Part shown: one piece after another, positions 34,925 through 45,113 of the stretch
Position numbering within the stretch: position 1 is the first letter of the stretch
How the letters are laid out: every line of letters begins with the position of its first letter
Source: Pseudomonadota bacterium
GTDB taxonomy: Bacteria > Pseudomonadota > Gammaproteobacteria > Halothiobacillales > Halothiobacillaceae
NCBI GenBank assembly: GCA_021801265.1
Contig: JAJYYE010000009.1
Location: 1 to 61,274 of the forward strand
DNA length: 61,274 bases
Direction of reading: 5' to 3'
Translations under genes and position numbers: made by a program
The notes under the pieces: model-generated
The model's input: the letters and a program-made list of their open reading frames with translations, nothing else
Database searches by the model: none
What the model was told of the DNA's origin: nothing

Positions 34925-35644
34925 CTATTGATCAGGGCGCGGTGTTCTTGCCAGAACCCATACCGTAACCCGCTGCGCACCGGCTTGTTTTAACACGGTA
35001 GCAAGGCTTGCTGCTGAGCTTCCGGTCGTCATCACATCATCCACAATCGCCACATGCGCTGGCAGGGATTGGCGCACTTCAAACGCGTGGCGCAAGCTTT
35101 TACGCCGCGCCGCCGCATCCAGGCCACTCTGTGGTGGGCTGGCTTTTACCCTCACCACCGCCTGCCCCAGTACAGGCAGTGCGAGGAATTTACCCAGGTG
35201 ATCGGCAATCAAACGCGCTTGATTAAAACCCCGCAACGCGCGTCGCTGCGGGTGAATAGGCATGGGAATCAATGCGTCGGGCCAATCTTGGCGCGGCAGG
35301 GGATACCGCTGCTCAAGCCGAGCCATCAACGGCAGCAGCAACGCGGGCAACACCCAAGGCTGACGCTGGAATTTAAGTTGATGCACCAGATGCCGGGTAG
35401 CCGCATGAAAATCAAGCCCCGCTTCGGCGCGATCGAAGTGGGGCAAGCGATTTGCGCAATCAGGGCACAATACATCGGCCAGAGGGACTCGAATGGCACA
35501 CTGCGGACAACGCGGCTCTATCCCCTTCGGGATCCACGCCGACACGCAGCGCGGACACAATCCTGCATCGCCAATCGTTGCGGCACCACACAAGAAGCAC
35601 GGCGCGGGAATCAGCATTCGGGTTAGGTTAGCCAGAAATTTCAT
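34925..35644 (-). CDS. comF: ComF family protein (double zinc ribbon phosphoribosyltransferase fold)
   Basis: A 239-residue protein linked to DNA uptake in competent bacteria (also called GntX). The N-terminus has zinc-binding cysteine pairs (CFLC, CPRC, CPQC, CPDC within residues 16-65). The C-terminus is a phosphoribosyltransferase fold with the PRPP motif VAIVDDVMTTGSS near residue 200. It is divergent from the small membrane protein gene at 35684. With dprA and the ComEA-like gene it suggests natural transformation. Confidence 0.92.
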   Translation of the reverse strand: MKFLANLTRMLIPAPCFLCGAATIGDAGLCPRCVSAWIPKGIEPRCPQCAIRVPLADVLCPDCANRLPHFDRAEAGLDFHAATRHLVHQLKFQRQPWVLPALLLPLMARLEQRYPLPRQDWPDALIPMPIHPQRRALRGFNQARLIADHLGKFLALPVLGQAVVRVKASPPQSGLDAAARRKSLRHAFEVRQSLPAHVAIVDDVMTTGSSAASLATVLKQAGAQRVTVWVLARTPRPDQ

Positions 35645-35683
35645 GCTACATTCATGAGTCCATGCTTATAGGGAGGTCATCCC

Positions 35684-36106
35684 ATGTCCGAATTTGCACA
35701 CGTGCCGCTTGATGCCGATAACACGCCCAAAATTGCCACCGGCGCTTCCGCTCGCCGTGCGGCCAAGTGGTTCAATTATGGCACTTTGGTGGCCGTCTTA
35801 ATGCCTTTACCGCTCGCGATTTTCTGGACCGGGATGTCGATGCTCATTTACGCACTCAATAAGCATCACCCCAACCCGAAAGTAGGCTATTACACCCAGT
35901 TAGCGGCTTATCGCTTTTATGGGGTCGCTGGTTCTGCGGTGGCGGTTGCCGTTTTTTTCCCGCCAAAAATTATTTTCTATTTGGTTATTTGGGCAATTGC
36001 AGCGGTGATCCTCGTGCCATGGACAATTTATGATCTCTATCGCATCAATCACGACACATGGACCGATTCCGTCATAGAGCCCCATGTGCCATTCAATGAC
36101 GAATAA
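35684..36106 (+). CDS. Membrane protein of unknown function
   Basis: A 140-residue protein, not assigned to a family. After a polar N-terminus of about 30 residues there are two or three hydrophobic spans: TLVAVLMPLPLAIFWTGMSM near 35-57, GVAGSAVAVAVFFP near 78-92, and FYLVIWAIAAVILVPW near 95-112. A short acidic tail is probably cytoplasmic. The ribosome site GGGAGG lies 9 bases before the ATG. It is followed by bioB after 37 bases on the same strand, so the two may share a transcript. Confidence 0.75.
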   Translation: MSEFAHVPLDADNTPKIATGASARRAAKWFNYGTLVAVLMPLPLAIFWTGMSMLIYALNKHHPNPKVGYYTQLAAYRFYGVAGSAVAVAVFFPPKIIFYLVIWAIAAVILVPWTIYDLYRINHDTWTDSVIEPHVPFNDE

Positions 36107-36143
36107 ATAAACCCACCACCATTCGACCTTAAAGAGGTGCTTT

Positions 36144-37244
36144 TTGTCCGCGTCGCTCACACAAGAACTGCCCGTTCATCATTCAGTGGCTCAAGCTGAG
36201 CCAACCCAATGGACTACAGCACAGGCTCTGGCCCTGTTCGACCTGCCCTTCAATGACTTGGTGTTTCAAGCACATCAAGTCCATCGCGCGCAGTTTGATG
36301 CCAATGCGGTGCAAATCAGCACCCTGCTCTCGATTAAAACGGGCGCGTGCCCGGAGGACTGTGCTTATTGCGCACAAAGCGCGCGGTACGATACCGGACT
36401 GGAACGCGAACGACTACTGCCACTATCTGAAGTGCGTGAGTCCGCTCTACGTGCCCGCGAATCGGGGGCGACCCGATTTTGTATGGGCGCAGCCTGGCGC
36501 AACCCGACAGATAAACAGCTCGAAAACGTGATTGACATGGTGCATGTCGTCAAAGAAATCGGTATGGAAGCGTGCCTCACACTGGGTATGTTGACCCGCC
36601 CGCAGGCGGAGCGTCTCAAGGAAGCCGGGCTCGATTATTACAACCACAACATCGACACCTCGCCCGAATTTTATGGTGAAGTGATCTCCACTCGCCAATT
36701 CCAAGACCGCATCGACACCATCAGCCACGTACGTGACAGCGGCATCAACGTCTGCTCGGGTGGCATTTTGGGCATGGGCGAATCGCGGGAAGACCGCGCG
36801 TCATTTCTCGTGAGCTTAGCCAATTTGCCCCGCCCGCCGGAATCGGTACCGCTCAATATGCTGGTGCGAATCCCCGGCACACCGATGGCTGGCCTGCCCA
36901 CACTTGATCCCATTGAATTTATTCGCACGGTGGCCGTAGCGCGCATCCTAATGCCCACTTCGCATGTGCGGCTTTCCGCCGGACGCGAAGGCATGAGTGA
37001 TGAAGCACAGGCGTGGTGCTTCTTCGCGGGCGCAAACAGCATTTTCTACGGTGACAAGCTCCTCACCACCGGGAACGCCGATCAAAATCACGATCAGGCA
37101 CTGTTCGACAAGCTCGGTATTCATCCCTTGATACCCGAAGGATTTACTTCGCTGCCGTTAACTCAAGAGGACGAAGAAGACGATTGCACCAGCCCGATGG
37201 GCGGCTGTGGTAACGGTGGCTGCGGACATGCACATCATCACTAA
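36144..37244 (+). CDS. bioB: Biotin synthase with Cys/His-rich C-terminal tail
   Basis: Radical-SAM enzyme that inserts sulfur into dethiobiotin. The 4Fe-4S motif [10 protein letters not shown] (three cysteines), [26 protein letters not shown] and RLSAGREGM are typical. It starts at TTG, supported by AGAGG 6 bases upstream; no ATG is near. At 366 residues it is about 20 longer than E. coli BioB (346). The added end reads [19 protein letters not shown], three cysteines and four histidines in 19 residues, probably a metal- or Fe-S-binding tail. A hairpin terminator candidate follows. Confidence 0.97.
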   Translation: MSASLTQELPVHHSVAQAEPTQWTTAQALALFDLPFNDLVFQAHQVHRAQFDANAVQISTLLSIKTGACPEDCAYCAQSARYDTGLERERLLPLSEVRESALRARESGATRFCMGAAWRNPTDKQLENVIDMVHVVKEIGMEACLTLGMLTRPQAERLKEAGLDYYNHNIDTSPEFYGEVISTRQFQDRIDTISHVRDSGINVCSGGILGMGESREDRASFLVSLANLPRPPESVPLNMLVRIPGTPMAGLPTLDPIEFIRTVAVARILMPTSHVRLSAGREGMSDEAQAWCFFAGANSIFYGDKLLTTGNADQNHDQALFDKLGIHPLIPEGFTSLPLTQEDEEDDCTSPMGGCGNGGCGHAHHH

Positions 37245-37266
37245 TTGATGGCGTAAAACCCACAAA

Positions 37267-37294
37267 TAAGGCGCACGATCCACGCCTTACTTTA
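37267..37294 (+). terminator. Candidate terminator after bioB
   Basis: Hairpin TAAGGCG / CGCCTTA around a 9-base loop (37267-37289), followed by CTTTAT. The stem is short and the T run poor, so this is a weak terminator. The rest of the gap to trpE (to 37359) holds nothing else I can identify. Confidence 0.45.
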
Positions 37295-37359
37295 TCTGAG
37301 CTGCCTCAACAAGCACAGCAATGTGCGGCGCGCGCGCACTGATCAATAAATTAACGCAG

Positions 37360-38868
37360 TTAACGATGTTCTAGCGCCCCATCCACGCCCGCCTGCGCCA
37401 CGGCAGCGGCGCGAAATAAGGCGCGACGTTTGTTCATGGTTTCTTCCCACTCGTTGGCGGGGATTGAGTCCGCGACGATGCCACCGCCAGCTTGGATATG
37501 CAGTTCGCCGTCCTTGAGCACACCGGTGCGGATGGCAATCGCGGTATCCATATTGCCGTTCCATGCCCAGTAGCCCACCGCACCAGCGTACACGCCGCGT
37601 TTGACCGGTTCGATTTCGTCAATAATCTCCAGCGCGCGGATTTTCGGCGCACCGCTCACGGTGCCTGCAGGGAAGGTCGCGCGCAACACGTCGATGGCAT
37701 TCAAACCCGAACGCAATTGGCCTGTGACTTGCGAAACGATGTGCATCACATGTGAGTAACGCTCGATGATCATGCGCTCCTCAAGTTTGACTGTGCCGAT
37801 TTCGGCGACGCGCCCGGTATCGCTTCGCCCCAGATCGATGAGCATGACGTGTTCGGCGATTTCTTTCGGATCGCTCAATAAATCACGCTCGAGCGCCATA
37901 TCTTCGGCATGGGTTTTGCCGCGCGGGCGGGTTCCTGCAATCGGGCGCACCGTAATTTCACCATCTTCCAAACGCGCCAGAATTTCCGGGCTGGAGCCGA
38001 TGACGTGGTGATCGCCGCAATCAATGAAATACATATACGGCGACGGGTTGAGGCCGCGCAACGCACGATACAAATCAATCGGCGGTGCGTCATAGGCGAT
38101 GGTCATGCGTTGGCTCGGCACCACTTGCATGACGTCCCCCGCCACGATGTACGCCCGAATTTTTAGCACGGCCGCCTCATAGCCTTCTCGGGTAAAGCTG
38201 GCTTTGAAATCGTTTTCGTTGATCGCCCGAGGGCGCGCCAGTGGTTGATAGCGAACCCGTTCTTCATACAAGCGGCGCACCAGTTTATCCAGATGTTGAT
38301 TGCCTTGCGCCAAGGCATCCGGGATATTGGGGTCAATCAAAGTGACAAGCAAGAGACTGCTGGACAGGTTGTCCACCACCACAACCTGCTCCGACACCAT
38401 CAATAAAATATCGGGTGTACCGAGCGGATCAGGCTTAACGGGGCGCACCGCGAGCTTGGGCTCGATGTAGCGAATGGTTTCAAAGGCGAAATATCCCACA
38501 AGCCCACCATGAAAACGCGGCATGCCCGCCGGTTCAAACACGCGATAGCGCGCCTTGAATGTTTCCACCCAGGCCAGTGGATCGGCGGCCTCCGCAGTTT
38601 CGATGAGCGCATTGTCCCGACGCACTTCGATTGTTTGGCCATACACCCGCAATACGGTACGTGCCGCAAGGCCAATAATCGAATAACGTCCCCAGCGCTC
38701 GCCGCCCATCACCGACTCAAATAGATAGCTATTGGGCACATCGGCGAGTTTGCGATACACCGACAGCGGCGTATCGTAATCACCCGAAATGGCGCGGGTG
38801 AGTGGAACGCGGTTGTAGCCCTCGCGGGCTAGCTGGCTGAGTTGATCGGCGGTGGGCACAAACGACAT
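37360..38868 (-). CDS. trpE: Anthranilate synthase component I
   Basis: First step of tryptophan synthesis: chorismate plus ammonia from TrpG to anthranilate. The 502 residues show [16 protein letters not shown] (feedback-site region), [32 protein letters not shown] and [12 protein letters not shown], the chorismate-binding blocks. trpG is not adjacent. gph lies upstream on the same strand after 128 bases. I saw no leader peptide or attenuator in that gap. Confidence 0.96.
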   Translation of the reverse strand: MSFVPTADQLSQLAREGYNRVPLTRAISGDYDTPLSVYRKLADVPNSYLFESVMGGERWGRYSIIGLAARTVLRVYGQTIEVRRDNALIETAEAADPLAWVETFKARYRVFEPAGMPRFHGGLVGYFAFETIRYIEPKLAVRPVKPDPLGTPDILLMVSEQVVVVDNLSSSLLLVTLIDPNIPDALAQGNQHLDKLVRRLYEERVRYQPLARPRAINENDFKASFTREGYEAAVLKIRAYIVAGDVMQVVPSQRMTIAYDAPPIDLYRALRGLNPSPYMYFIDCGDHHVIGSSPEILARLEDGEITVRPIAGTRPRGKTHAEDMALERDLLSDPKEIAEHVMLIDLGRSDTGRVAEIGTVKLEERMIIERYSHVMHIVSQVTGQLRSGLNAIDVLRATFPAGTVSGAPKIRALEIIDEIEPVKRGVYAGAVGYWAWNGNMDTAIAIRTGVLKDGELHIQAGGGIVADSIPANEWEETMNKRRALFRAAAVAQAGVDGALEHR

Positions 38869-38996
38869 GGCAGAATCCTAAACAGAATGAGGGGCAAAAG
38901 TTAAGCGGGCGCGCTCAGTAAAACAACAGGCTTTGGCGTGGGTTAGCGTTGCCATCGCTGTGCAATTACTACGGCTGCGCTCGCTGTTTGCACTCG

Positions 38997-39674
38997 TTAT
39001 TTCCCAATCCAGTTCGGGAATTCGGCCATTGAGTCAATTACCGCATCGGGGTGATAATTGCGAATATCTTCGCCGTGGTTGTAGCCATAGCTCATGCAGA
39101 TAATCGAAAAACCCGCTGCGCGCGCGGCTTTCACATCGGAGATGGAGTCGCCGATCATCAAGGCTTCGTTCGGGTGAATATGAAACCAGCCCGCGGCATA
39201 AATGAGCGGGGCGGGCTCGGGCTTTTTCATCGGCAGGGTGTCGCCCGCAATCACGGTTTCAAATAAATCGAGCAAACCCATGTCTTGAAGCAAGGGCAGC
39301 GTGAATGCCGCCGCTTTATTGGTAACGCACCCCACGCGCAAGCCCAAAGACTTCACATAGGCAATGCCCTCAAACACCCCCGCAAATACGCAAGAATATT
39401 TGCCGTTGCTTTCCGCATACAAGCGTTTGAAAATCGGCATAGCCTTGCCGAACAACGCGGCATCGGGGGTGCCGTGCAAATCGTCGGTTAAGGCGCGCTC
39501 GACCAAGCGTTCAATACCATTGCCCACCCAGTTGCGCACACCGGCTTCGGCGCGATGCGGCATGCCGAGCTCGTCCATCATTTGGTTCACCGCCACCATC
39601 AAATCGGGTACGGAATCAATCAGCGTGCCGTCCAGATCGAATAGCACCATTTTTGGGGTAAAACGCTGCGCCAT
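38997..39674 (-). CDS. gph: Phosphoglycolate phosphatase
   Basis: HAD-family phosphatase that clears 2-phosphoglycolate, which in autotrophs arises from RuBisCO oxygenase activity. The 225-residue protein has HAD motif I FDLDGTLIDS with nucleophile Asp, motif II in VTNKAA, motif III Lys in KKPEPAP, and motif IV GDSISDVKAA. Its start overlaps the rpe stop as TAATG, so rpe and gph are coupled. With a CbbR-like regulator in the window, a Calvin-cycle role is likely. Confidence 0.94.
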   Translation of the reverse strand: MAQRFTPKMVLFDLDGTLIDSVPDLMVAVNQMMDELGMPHRAEAGVRNWVGNGIERLVERALTDDLHGTPDAALFGKAMPIFKRLYAESNGKYSCVFAGVFEGIAYVKSLGLRVGCVTNKAAAFTLPLLQDMGLLDLFETVIAGDTLPMKKPEPAPLIYAAGWFHIHPNEALMIGDSISDVKAARAAGFSIICMSYGYNHGEDIRNYHPDAVIDSMAEFPNWIGK

Positions 39675-40417
39675 TATTTTTTAGCCTTGGCTTTGGCTTT
39701 ACTTTCGCCTTTTGCCGTACCTTTGGTGTGGGCTTTGGCGAGTTCCGCGCGCATTTCGGCCAACACAGTGTCGTAGCGGTTGACATCGCTCGGATTGGCT
39801 TTACCGAATAAGGCCGAGCCCGAAACAAAGGTATCCACGCCCGCTTCGGCGATTTCACGAATATTTGCGGGCGTAACGCCGCCGTCGATTTCCAGGCGAA
39901 TATCGGTGCGGCCTGATGCATCAATAATTTTTCGCACTTGACGGGCTTTATCCAGCACATAGGGGATGAATTTCTGGCCACCAAAACCGGGGTTCACCGA
40001 CATCAATAGAATCATGTCCACTTTTTCAAGCGCGTACTCGAGGATGTCGAGCGGGGTGGCGGGGTTGAATACCAAGCCTGATTTGCAACCGCAATCCCGA
40101 ATTAATTGCAGGCTACGATCCACGTGCTCGGAGGCTTCGGGATGGAAGGTGATATAAGTCGCGCCTGCTTTGGCAAAGTCGGGGATGATCCGATCGACGG
40201 GTTTAACCATCAAATGCACGTCAATTGGCGCGGTAACCCCATGCTTACGCAGGGCTTCACACACCAAGGGGCCGATGGTCAGATTCGGCACGTAATGGTT
40301 ATCCATGACGTCAAAATGCACCCAGTCGGCGCCAGAAGCGAGCACTTTATCGACTTCATCGCCCAAGGCGGCGAAGTTGGCAGACAAAATACTCGGTGCA
40401 ATGATGAAATCTGACAT
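39674..40417 (-). CDS. rpe: Ribulose-phosphate 3-epimerase with Lys-rich tail
   Basis: Interconverts ribulose 5-phosphate and xylulose 5-phosphate (pentose phosphate and Calvin cycles). The (beta/alpha)8 barrel shows [47 protein letters not shown] and LEIDGGV, with metal ligands His and Asp in place. The 247 residues include an added C-terminal tail of about 20 residues rich in Lys and Ala (KAKAKAKK), absent from E. coli Rpe. It is transcribed before gph. Confidence 0.96.
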   Translation of the reverse strand: MSDFIIAPSILSANFAALGDEVDKVLASGADWVHFDVMDNHYVPNLTIGPLVCEALRKHGVTAPIDVHLMVKPVDRIIPDFAKAGATYITFHPEASEHVDRSLQLIRDCGCKSGLVFNPATPLDILEYALEKVDMILLMSVNPGFGGQKFIPYVLDKARQVRKIIDASGRTDIRLEIDGGVTPANIREIAEAGVDTFVSGSALFGKANPSDVNRYDTVLAEMRAELAKAHTKGTAKGESKAKAKAKK

Positions 40418-40508
40418 GAGAAATACCCATCCGTTAAATTAAAAAACTCAAAACAATGTACCCGAATCATCGGCAAAAATTAAGTCCGAGTCGCATCCCC
40501 GACCGTGA

Positions 40509-41108
40509 TTATGGGGCGGTTTTAGGCGGCAAGGTGTCAATTCGGGCATCGGTCAATCTTTTTCTCACCCCCGCCAATTGGCTTTCCACCATGGGGCCGA
40601 TTTGAATCCGATAATACTGCTTACCGTTAACCGTCGCAGCGCGCACATCCGAGCTAAAGCCCTGCATGGCAATCTCTGCCTTGCGCCGATCAGCTTCAGC
40701 CTGGGTCGCGAACGAGCCCGCTTGAATCCAAAAGGTACGCTCAGCCGCCTTGGGTGGCGCGTCACTGGCCGAATCAGGCGATGCGGGTGTAGTCGGGGAC
40801 ACCGGTTTCTGAGACGGAACCGACTTTTCCGGCGGCGCGGGAATCACCGGGCCATTATTTTGTTGCGGCAGCAAGGTATAAAACTCAAAGTCAGGCTTTG
40901 CTGGAGGTTTATCCTCCGGCTTTTTAACCGAGCGCGCATCTTGCTGGGACGTTGCCGAACCAATGTGCGCATCTTTTTTCCAAAGCTGCGCCGCCACATA
41001 GGCCAGCAAGGCCACGGCAACCACCAGCAAAAGGACAATCCACTTGCCCGCTGCGTTAGGCTCGTTGCTCCGCCGTCGGTTGGCGGGGCTGCGTTTAGTT
41101 TGTGCCAT
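40509..41108 (-). CDS. SPOR-domain membrane protein (FtsN-like)
   Basis: A 199-residue single-pass inner-membrane protein. A short basic cytoplasmic end leads to one hydrophobic span (about 24-43, WIVLLLVVAVALLAYVAAQL), a Pro/Ser/Lys-rich linker (about 55-125), and a C-terminal SPOR domain (about 127-196, FWIQAGSFATQAEADRRKAE and YYRIQIGP) that binds denuded peptidoglycan at the division site. Its place just after argS matches FtsN-like genes in many gammaproteobacteria. Whether it is the essential FtsN cannot be told. Confidence 0.87.
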   Translation of the reverse strand: MAQTKRSPANRRRSNEPNAAGKWIVLLLVVAVALLAYVAAQLWKKDAHIGSATSQQDARSVKKPEDKPPAKPDFEFYTLLPQQNNGPVIPAPPEKSVPSQKPVSPTTPASPDSASDAPPKAAERTFWIQAGSFATQAEADRRKAEIAMQGFSSDVRAATVNGKQYYRIQIGPMVESQLAGVRKRLTDARIDTLPPKTAP

Positions 41109-41159
41109 GAATGTGCTTTTCCATCAATGAGATATTTCCCTTGCGGTTGGTCGCCTTGA

Positions 41160-42938
41160 TTACATCTCTTCCGGCGCACTCATACCGAGCAAGCCCAAGC
41201 CATTCACCAGAACTTGGCGCGTGGCGACAATTAAATTGAGCCGCGCATCGCGTAGTGGGGCGTCGTCGGCGACCAAAAAGGCATGCGCATTGTAATAGGC
41301 ATGAAATTCTTGCGCCAAATCGCGTAAATAATGCACCAGTTGGTGCGGCTCCAGGCCAATCGCTGCGCGTTGCACCGTATCGGCAAACTGACTTAAGCGT
41401 TTAAACAAGGCTTGCTCGTGCGTTTCAGTCAACCGCGCGTACGCGCTTCGACCATTGCCAACATCATGGGCAAACCCACGCAACGGCAACTGGCGAAATA
41501 CGCTACACACGCGCGCATGCGCATATTGAATGTAATACAACGGGTTATCATTTGATTGGCTTTTCGCCAAATCCAAATCAAAGTCTAAATGCTGTGCCGC
41601 CGCCCGCATGATGTAGAAAAAGCGTGCCGCTTCATTGCCGACTTCTTCCCGCAATTCGCGCAGGGTGACGAAACTCCCTGAACGCGTGGACATTTGCACC
41701 CGCTCGCCCCCGCGATACAAAATCGCAAACTGCACCAATGAGACATCCAGCTTGGCCGCATCGAAGCCCAGGGCGGTGAGTGCGGCTTTGACGCGAGGCA
41801 CATAACCGTGGTGATCGGCGCCCCAAATATCAATCACGCGATCAAAACCACGCTCGAATTTTTCCATGTGGTAGGCGATATCCGAGGCAAAGTAGGTGCT
41901 CTGGCCGTTATCGCGCCGCACGACACGGTCTTTATCATCGCCAAATTCGGTGGATTTGAACCACAATGCACCGTTCTGCTCGTAAATAAAGCCCTTTTCT
42001 TGAAGCCGGACAATAGCACGCTCAATCAGGCCTCGATCCTCCAGCGATTGCTCGGAATACCAATGCTCATATTCAACGCCAAATTCCAGCAAATCCTCCC
42101 GAATATCCGCGAGAATCGCATTGAGTCCGGCATCAAACACGGTTTTATATCCTGCGGCACCGAGCAGCGACTTCGCCCGCTCAATGACCGCATCAATATA
42201 TTCGTCTTTATCACCGCCCTGGGGCTCATCGAGCGGTAAATTTTCGAAAACAGACACGGCGGGCGCCGTGAACGCATCGCCATGCACGGCTTTAAGTGTT
42301 TGAGCAATCTCAAAAATATAACCTTCTGACTTATAACCATTAGTCGGGAATATCAGTGTCGCGCCGCATTGCTCTAAATAGCGCAACCAGATGCTCACAC
42401 ACAAAATGTGCATCTGCCGACCGGCATCGTTGACGTAATATTCACGGTGAACTTCATAGCCTATCGCCGCCAGCAAATCGGCCACCACCGCACCATAGGC
42501 CGCACCCCGCCCGTGCCCGACATGCAATGGCCCTGTTGGATTGGCAGATACAAATTCCACCTGGATTTTTTGCCCCGCGCCGTACTGGCCACGACCAAAC
42601 TGCGCACCTGAAGCCATGATGCTATCGATCAAAGCAAAGGCCGCCGCTGGTTCCACAAAAAAATTCAGGAAGCCTGGGCCTGCAATCTCAATGGATCTAA
42701 TGCCATCACGCGCCGTCAGGGCTTCGAGCAATCGTTCGGCGGCCACACGCGGCGCCACACCCATCGGTTTGGCAATTTGCAGCGCAATATTGGTGGCGAA
42801 ATCACCGTGCGAGGGATCTTTGGGCACCGATAGCGCAGGCGTTACGGTCACGGCGGCATCCAGCATGCCTTGCGCTTGCAAGCGGTGCACGGCACCGAGC
42901 AGGCTTTGTTCGATTTGGGCTTTCAATTCATTTTCCAC
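41160..42938 (-). CDS. argS: Arginyl-tRNA synthetase
   Basis: Class I synthetase, 592 residues. The N-terminal tRNA-binding domain is followed by the HIGH-type motif [32 protein letters not shown], and the KMSKS region reading VQMSTRSG, a normal substitution for ArgRS. The anticodon-binding domain closes the protein. A 51-base gap separates it from the SPOR gene on the same strand. The 169-base gap on its other side is shared with divergent folE. Confidence 0.97.
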   Translation of the reverse strand: MENELKAQIEQSLLGAVHRLQAQGMLDAAVTVTPALSVPKDPSHGDFATNIALQIAKPMGVAPRVAAERLLEALTARDGIRSIEIAGPGFLNFFVEPAAAFALIDSIMASGAQFGRGQYGAGQKIQVEFVSANPTGPLHVGHGRGAAYGAVVADLLAAIGYEVHREYYVNDAGRQMHILCVSIWLRYLEQCGATLIFPTNGYKSEGYIFEIAQTLKAVHGDAFTAPAVSVFENLPLDEPQGGDKDEYIDAVIERAKSLLGAAGYKTVFDAGLNAILADIREDLLEFGVEYEHWYSEQSLEDRGLIERAIVRLQEKGFIYEQNGALWFKSTEFGDDKDRVVRRDNGQSTYFASDIAYHMEKFERGFDRVIDIWGADHHGYVPRVKAALTALGFDAAKLDVSLVQFAILYRGGERVQMSTRSGSFVTLRELREEVGNEAARFFYIMRAAAQHLDFDLDLAKSQSNDNPLYYIQYAHARVCSVFRQLPLRGFAHDVGNGRSAYARLTETHEQALFKRLSQFADTVQRAAIGLEPHQLVHYLRDLAQEFHAYYNAHAFLVADDAPLRDARLNLIVATRQVLVNGLGLLGMSAPEEM

Positions 42939-43107
42939 GTAAAGGTATCGCGATAGCCGGGTAGTTTATCTTGCCTACCCTGCATCGGGCAAAGAACTGC
43001 AGCCAATTTCAGCCTATTCCCGAGTAAATTTGACGGAATTCCCGTAAAAACACCTTGAGCAACTGCTAAAGTAACCGGACACACAGCCCTCAGAGCCCAA
43101 ACCCACC

Positions 43108-43725
43108 ATGACTGCACTGCACGAAGATGACTTCCCCGAACCCATTGCCCAAGACCAAGACCGGGTGGCAACCATAGCGGGGGCTATCCACACCATTCTA
43201 GGCGCACTGGGCGAAGACCCCAATCGCGAAGGTCTGCAAAAAACACCTCAACGTGTCGCCAAGGCATTGATTTACCTAACCCAAGGCTCAAACAAACCGC
43301 TGAATGATGCCGTTGGCGATGCCCTGTTTGCTTCAAATAATGATGAGCTGGTCGTAGTACGCAATATTGAGTTTTATAGCCTGTGCGAACATCACATGCT
43401 GCCCATTATCGGCCATGTCGATATTGGCTATATACCGCAAGGCCGCGTGATTGGGCTATCGAAACTCGCCCGCATTGTCGATCTCTATGCCCGCCGGTTG
43501 CAGATTCAAGAAAACATGACACAGCAAATTGCCGACGCCGTCCAGCAATCCACTCAAGCGCTCGGCGTGGCAGTTCAGGTTCGGGCAGCGCATATGTGCA
43601 TGGCCATGCGCGGAGTAGAGAAAATCAACTCCGAAACCATTACATCGAAAATGCTGGGCGCATTCCGAGAAGACGGCCAGGCGCGCAACGAATTTTTGCA
43701 ACTCATCGGTCAAGGTCGTAAATGA
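43108..43725 (+). CDS. folE: GTP cyclohydrolase I
   Basis: Converts GTP to dihydroneopterin triphosphate, the first step of folate and pterin synthesis. The 205 residues show [22 protein letters not shown] (zinc Cys and His), [17 protein letters not shown], and [20 protein letters not shown]. It is immediately followed by a FolM-like gene with an ATGA overlap, so the pair probably supplies a reduced pterin (tetrahydromonapterin) as well as folate. Confidence 0.97.
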   Translation: MTALHEDDFPEPIAQDQDRVATIAGAIHTILGALGEDPNREGLQKTPQRVAKALIYLTQGSNKPLNDAVGDALFASNNDELVVVRNIEFYSLCEHHMLPIIGHVDIGYIPQGRVIGLSKLARIVDLYARRLQIQENMTQQIADAVQQSTQALGVAVQVRAAHMCMAMRGVEKINSETITSKMLGAFREDGQARNEFLQLIGQGRK

Positions 43726-44444
43726 GTCAAGCGCGCACGCTCGTGATTACCGGCGTTGGGCGGCGCATTGGCGCGCACTTAGCCGCGCATTATTTGGCGC
43801 AAGGGGATCGCGTGATCGGCACATACCGCGAATCCAACGAAACGATTACGCGCCTTGAAGCGCAGGGGTTAATTGCCGTGCCTTGCGATTTAACCGTGCC
43901 CGCCGACGTCAGTCACTTGGTGGCAAATATCAGTCGATACGTGCAAACCGTGGATGCGCTCGTGCATAACGCCTCGGTTTGGTTTGATGATGCAGTCTGT
44001 GAGACGGATGCCCACAAAATCCACGAACTGTATGAGGTGCATGTCACCGCCCCCATCACCCTGACACTGCAACTGCAGCAAGCCATCCCCGCTGTCTCGA
44101 CCCATGGCCAAGCTGGGCGACTTGTCGTATTCATCACCGATGCACAATGCCTTGCGGGGGGAAGCGATCATGCGCACTACTTTGCATCAAAAGCGGCGGC
44201 CGAAAGCGCCGCCCGCTCATTGGCCCAAAAACTCGCCCCGCATACACGCGTTAATACCCTCGCGCCCGGCCTAATTCTTTTTTATCCCCATGATGATGCG
44301 GCAGCTCGGTCGGCGCGACTCAGGCACAACTTACTCCCCTTTGAGCCCGGAGCCCGAGTGATCGCCCAAACATTGGATTATTTTTTGTCCTGCCCCGCCC
44401 TTGATGCCACACGGATCACCGTGGACTGTGGCTATACGGCCTAA
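43722..44444 (+). CDS. folM: FolM-like dihydromonapterin reductase (SDR family)
   Basis: Short-chain dehydrogenase/reductase of 240 residues. Its Arg-rich cofactor motif TGVGRRIG and HNASVWF, FITD, YFASKAA (catalytic Tyr and Lys) and [15 protein letters not shown] match E. coli FolM more closely than general SDRs. FolM makes tetrahydromonapterin and has dihydrofolate reductase side activity. The overlap with folE supports a pterin role. A strong terminator follows 17 bases after the stop. Confidence 0.82.
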   Translation: MSQARTLVITGVGRRIGAHLAAHYLAQGDRVIGTYRESNETITRLEAQGLIAVPCDLTVPADVSHLVANISRYVQTVDALVHNASVWFDDAVCETDAHKIHELYEVHVTAPITLTLQLQQAIPAVSTHGQAGRLVVFITDAQCLAGGSDHAHYFASKAAAESAARSLAQKLAPHTRVNTLAPGLILFYPHDDAAARSARLRHNLLPFEPGARVIAQTLDYFLSCPALDATRITVDCGYTA

Positions 44445-44461
44445 AGCACACATTCGCAAAA

Positions 44462-44488
44462 AAAAAGCCCGGATGTACCGGGCTTTTT
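44462..44488 (+). terminator. Rho-independent terminator after folE-folM
   Basis: Perfect 11-base arms AAAAAGCCCGG / CCGGGCTTTTT with loop ATGTA. Flanking A and T runs make it usable in both directions, so it may also serve the leftward His/Lys-rich gene at 44545. Confidence 0.9.
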
Positions 44489-44544
44489 CACCATCACTCA
44501 GAAATCGCTCAAGTTTTTAAACTTGAGCACACCCAACCAAAGGC

Positions 44545-44775
44545 TTACTTTGCCGCCGGCGCTATTTTCTTAGCGTGGTGCTTTTTAACGATGTGTTTTT
44601 TAACGTGCTTTTTCACGACTTTCATCGGGTGGTGCTTAACCATGTGATGCTTAACCACGTGATGCTTGGCAACATGATCCATTGGCGCAGGCTCTGCAGC
44701 CATAACCACGCTAGAGGCAACCATTGCACCTGCGACACACACACCCATCACCCACTTCATTGCATTTGTGCTCAT
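44545..44775 (-). CDS. Small secreted His/Lys-rich repeat protein
   Basis: A 76-residue exported protein of no family I recognise. A signal peptide (about 1-26, VMGVCVAGAMVASSVVMAA) is followed by about 50 residues built from short repeats such as KHHVV, KHHMV, KHHP, KKHV and KKHI, ending KIAPAAK. The mature part is almost only His, Lys, Val, Met, Ala and Pro, so it is strongly basic. The start at 44775 is supported by GAAAGG 7 bases upstream. It might bind metal (Cu, Ni, Zn, Co) or polyanions, or act in acid stress like Asr; all inferred from composition. Confidence 0.75.
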   Translation of the reverse strand: MSTNAMKWVMGVCVAGAMVASSVVMAAEPAPMDHVAKHHVVKHHMVKHHPMKVVKKHVKKHIVKKHHAKKIAPAAK

Positions 44776-45113
44776 ACCGATACCTTTCAAAAATAATTAT
44801 TACAGAGGCGATTAATCATACGCCCGCTATTTATTAAAAACCAGCACCGGATTAAAACAAAAAAACAATACAATTCAATTAATTAACAAAAAATATGCGG
44901 GCTATTTGCAAATTTGCAACAAAAAAATGACTTACCCCGTAATCAATGGCCTTGCTTCACAACTGGATCACGCTAACGCGCGTAGCACAGCAGATTAAGC
45001 CCGGTGCGCATCAAAAAAATCGTCCGCAGATACTCATCATTGGGGTGTTAGCGGGCTGCTTCAGGAATCGGCACGGGTGGGCGCGGAACGACCAACCAAC
45101 CAAATCTCGGGGG
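44776..45113. other. AT-rich intergenic region with TTGCAAATTTGCAA palindrome
   Basis: About 340 bases without a recognised gene, the most AT-rich stretch of the window. It is upstream of the His/Lys-rich gene and downstream of the ABC permease. A perfect 14-base palindrome TTGCAAATTTGCAA lies at 44906-44919, about 130 bases before the small gene's start. It resembles the TTGCA repeats in front of soxY. TATGAT (minus strand, near 44830) is a possible -10. I found no -24/-12 promoter here. Confidence 0.45.

Noticed and set aside
44590-44760. Repeated CATGTG/GATGCT units as a CRISPR-like or tandem repeat array
   Set aside because: The repetition comes from His and Lys codons of the small secreted protein; units are short, imperfect and without spacers.
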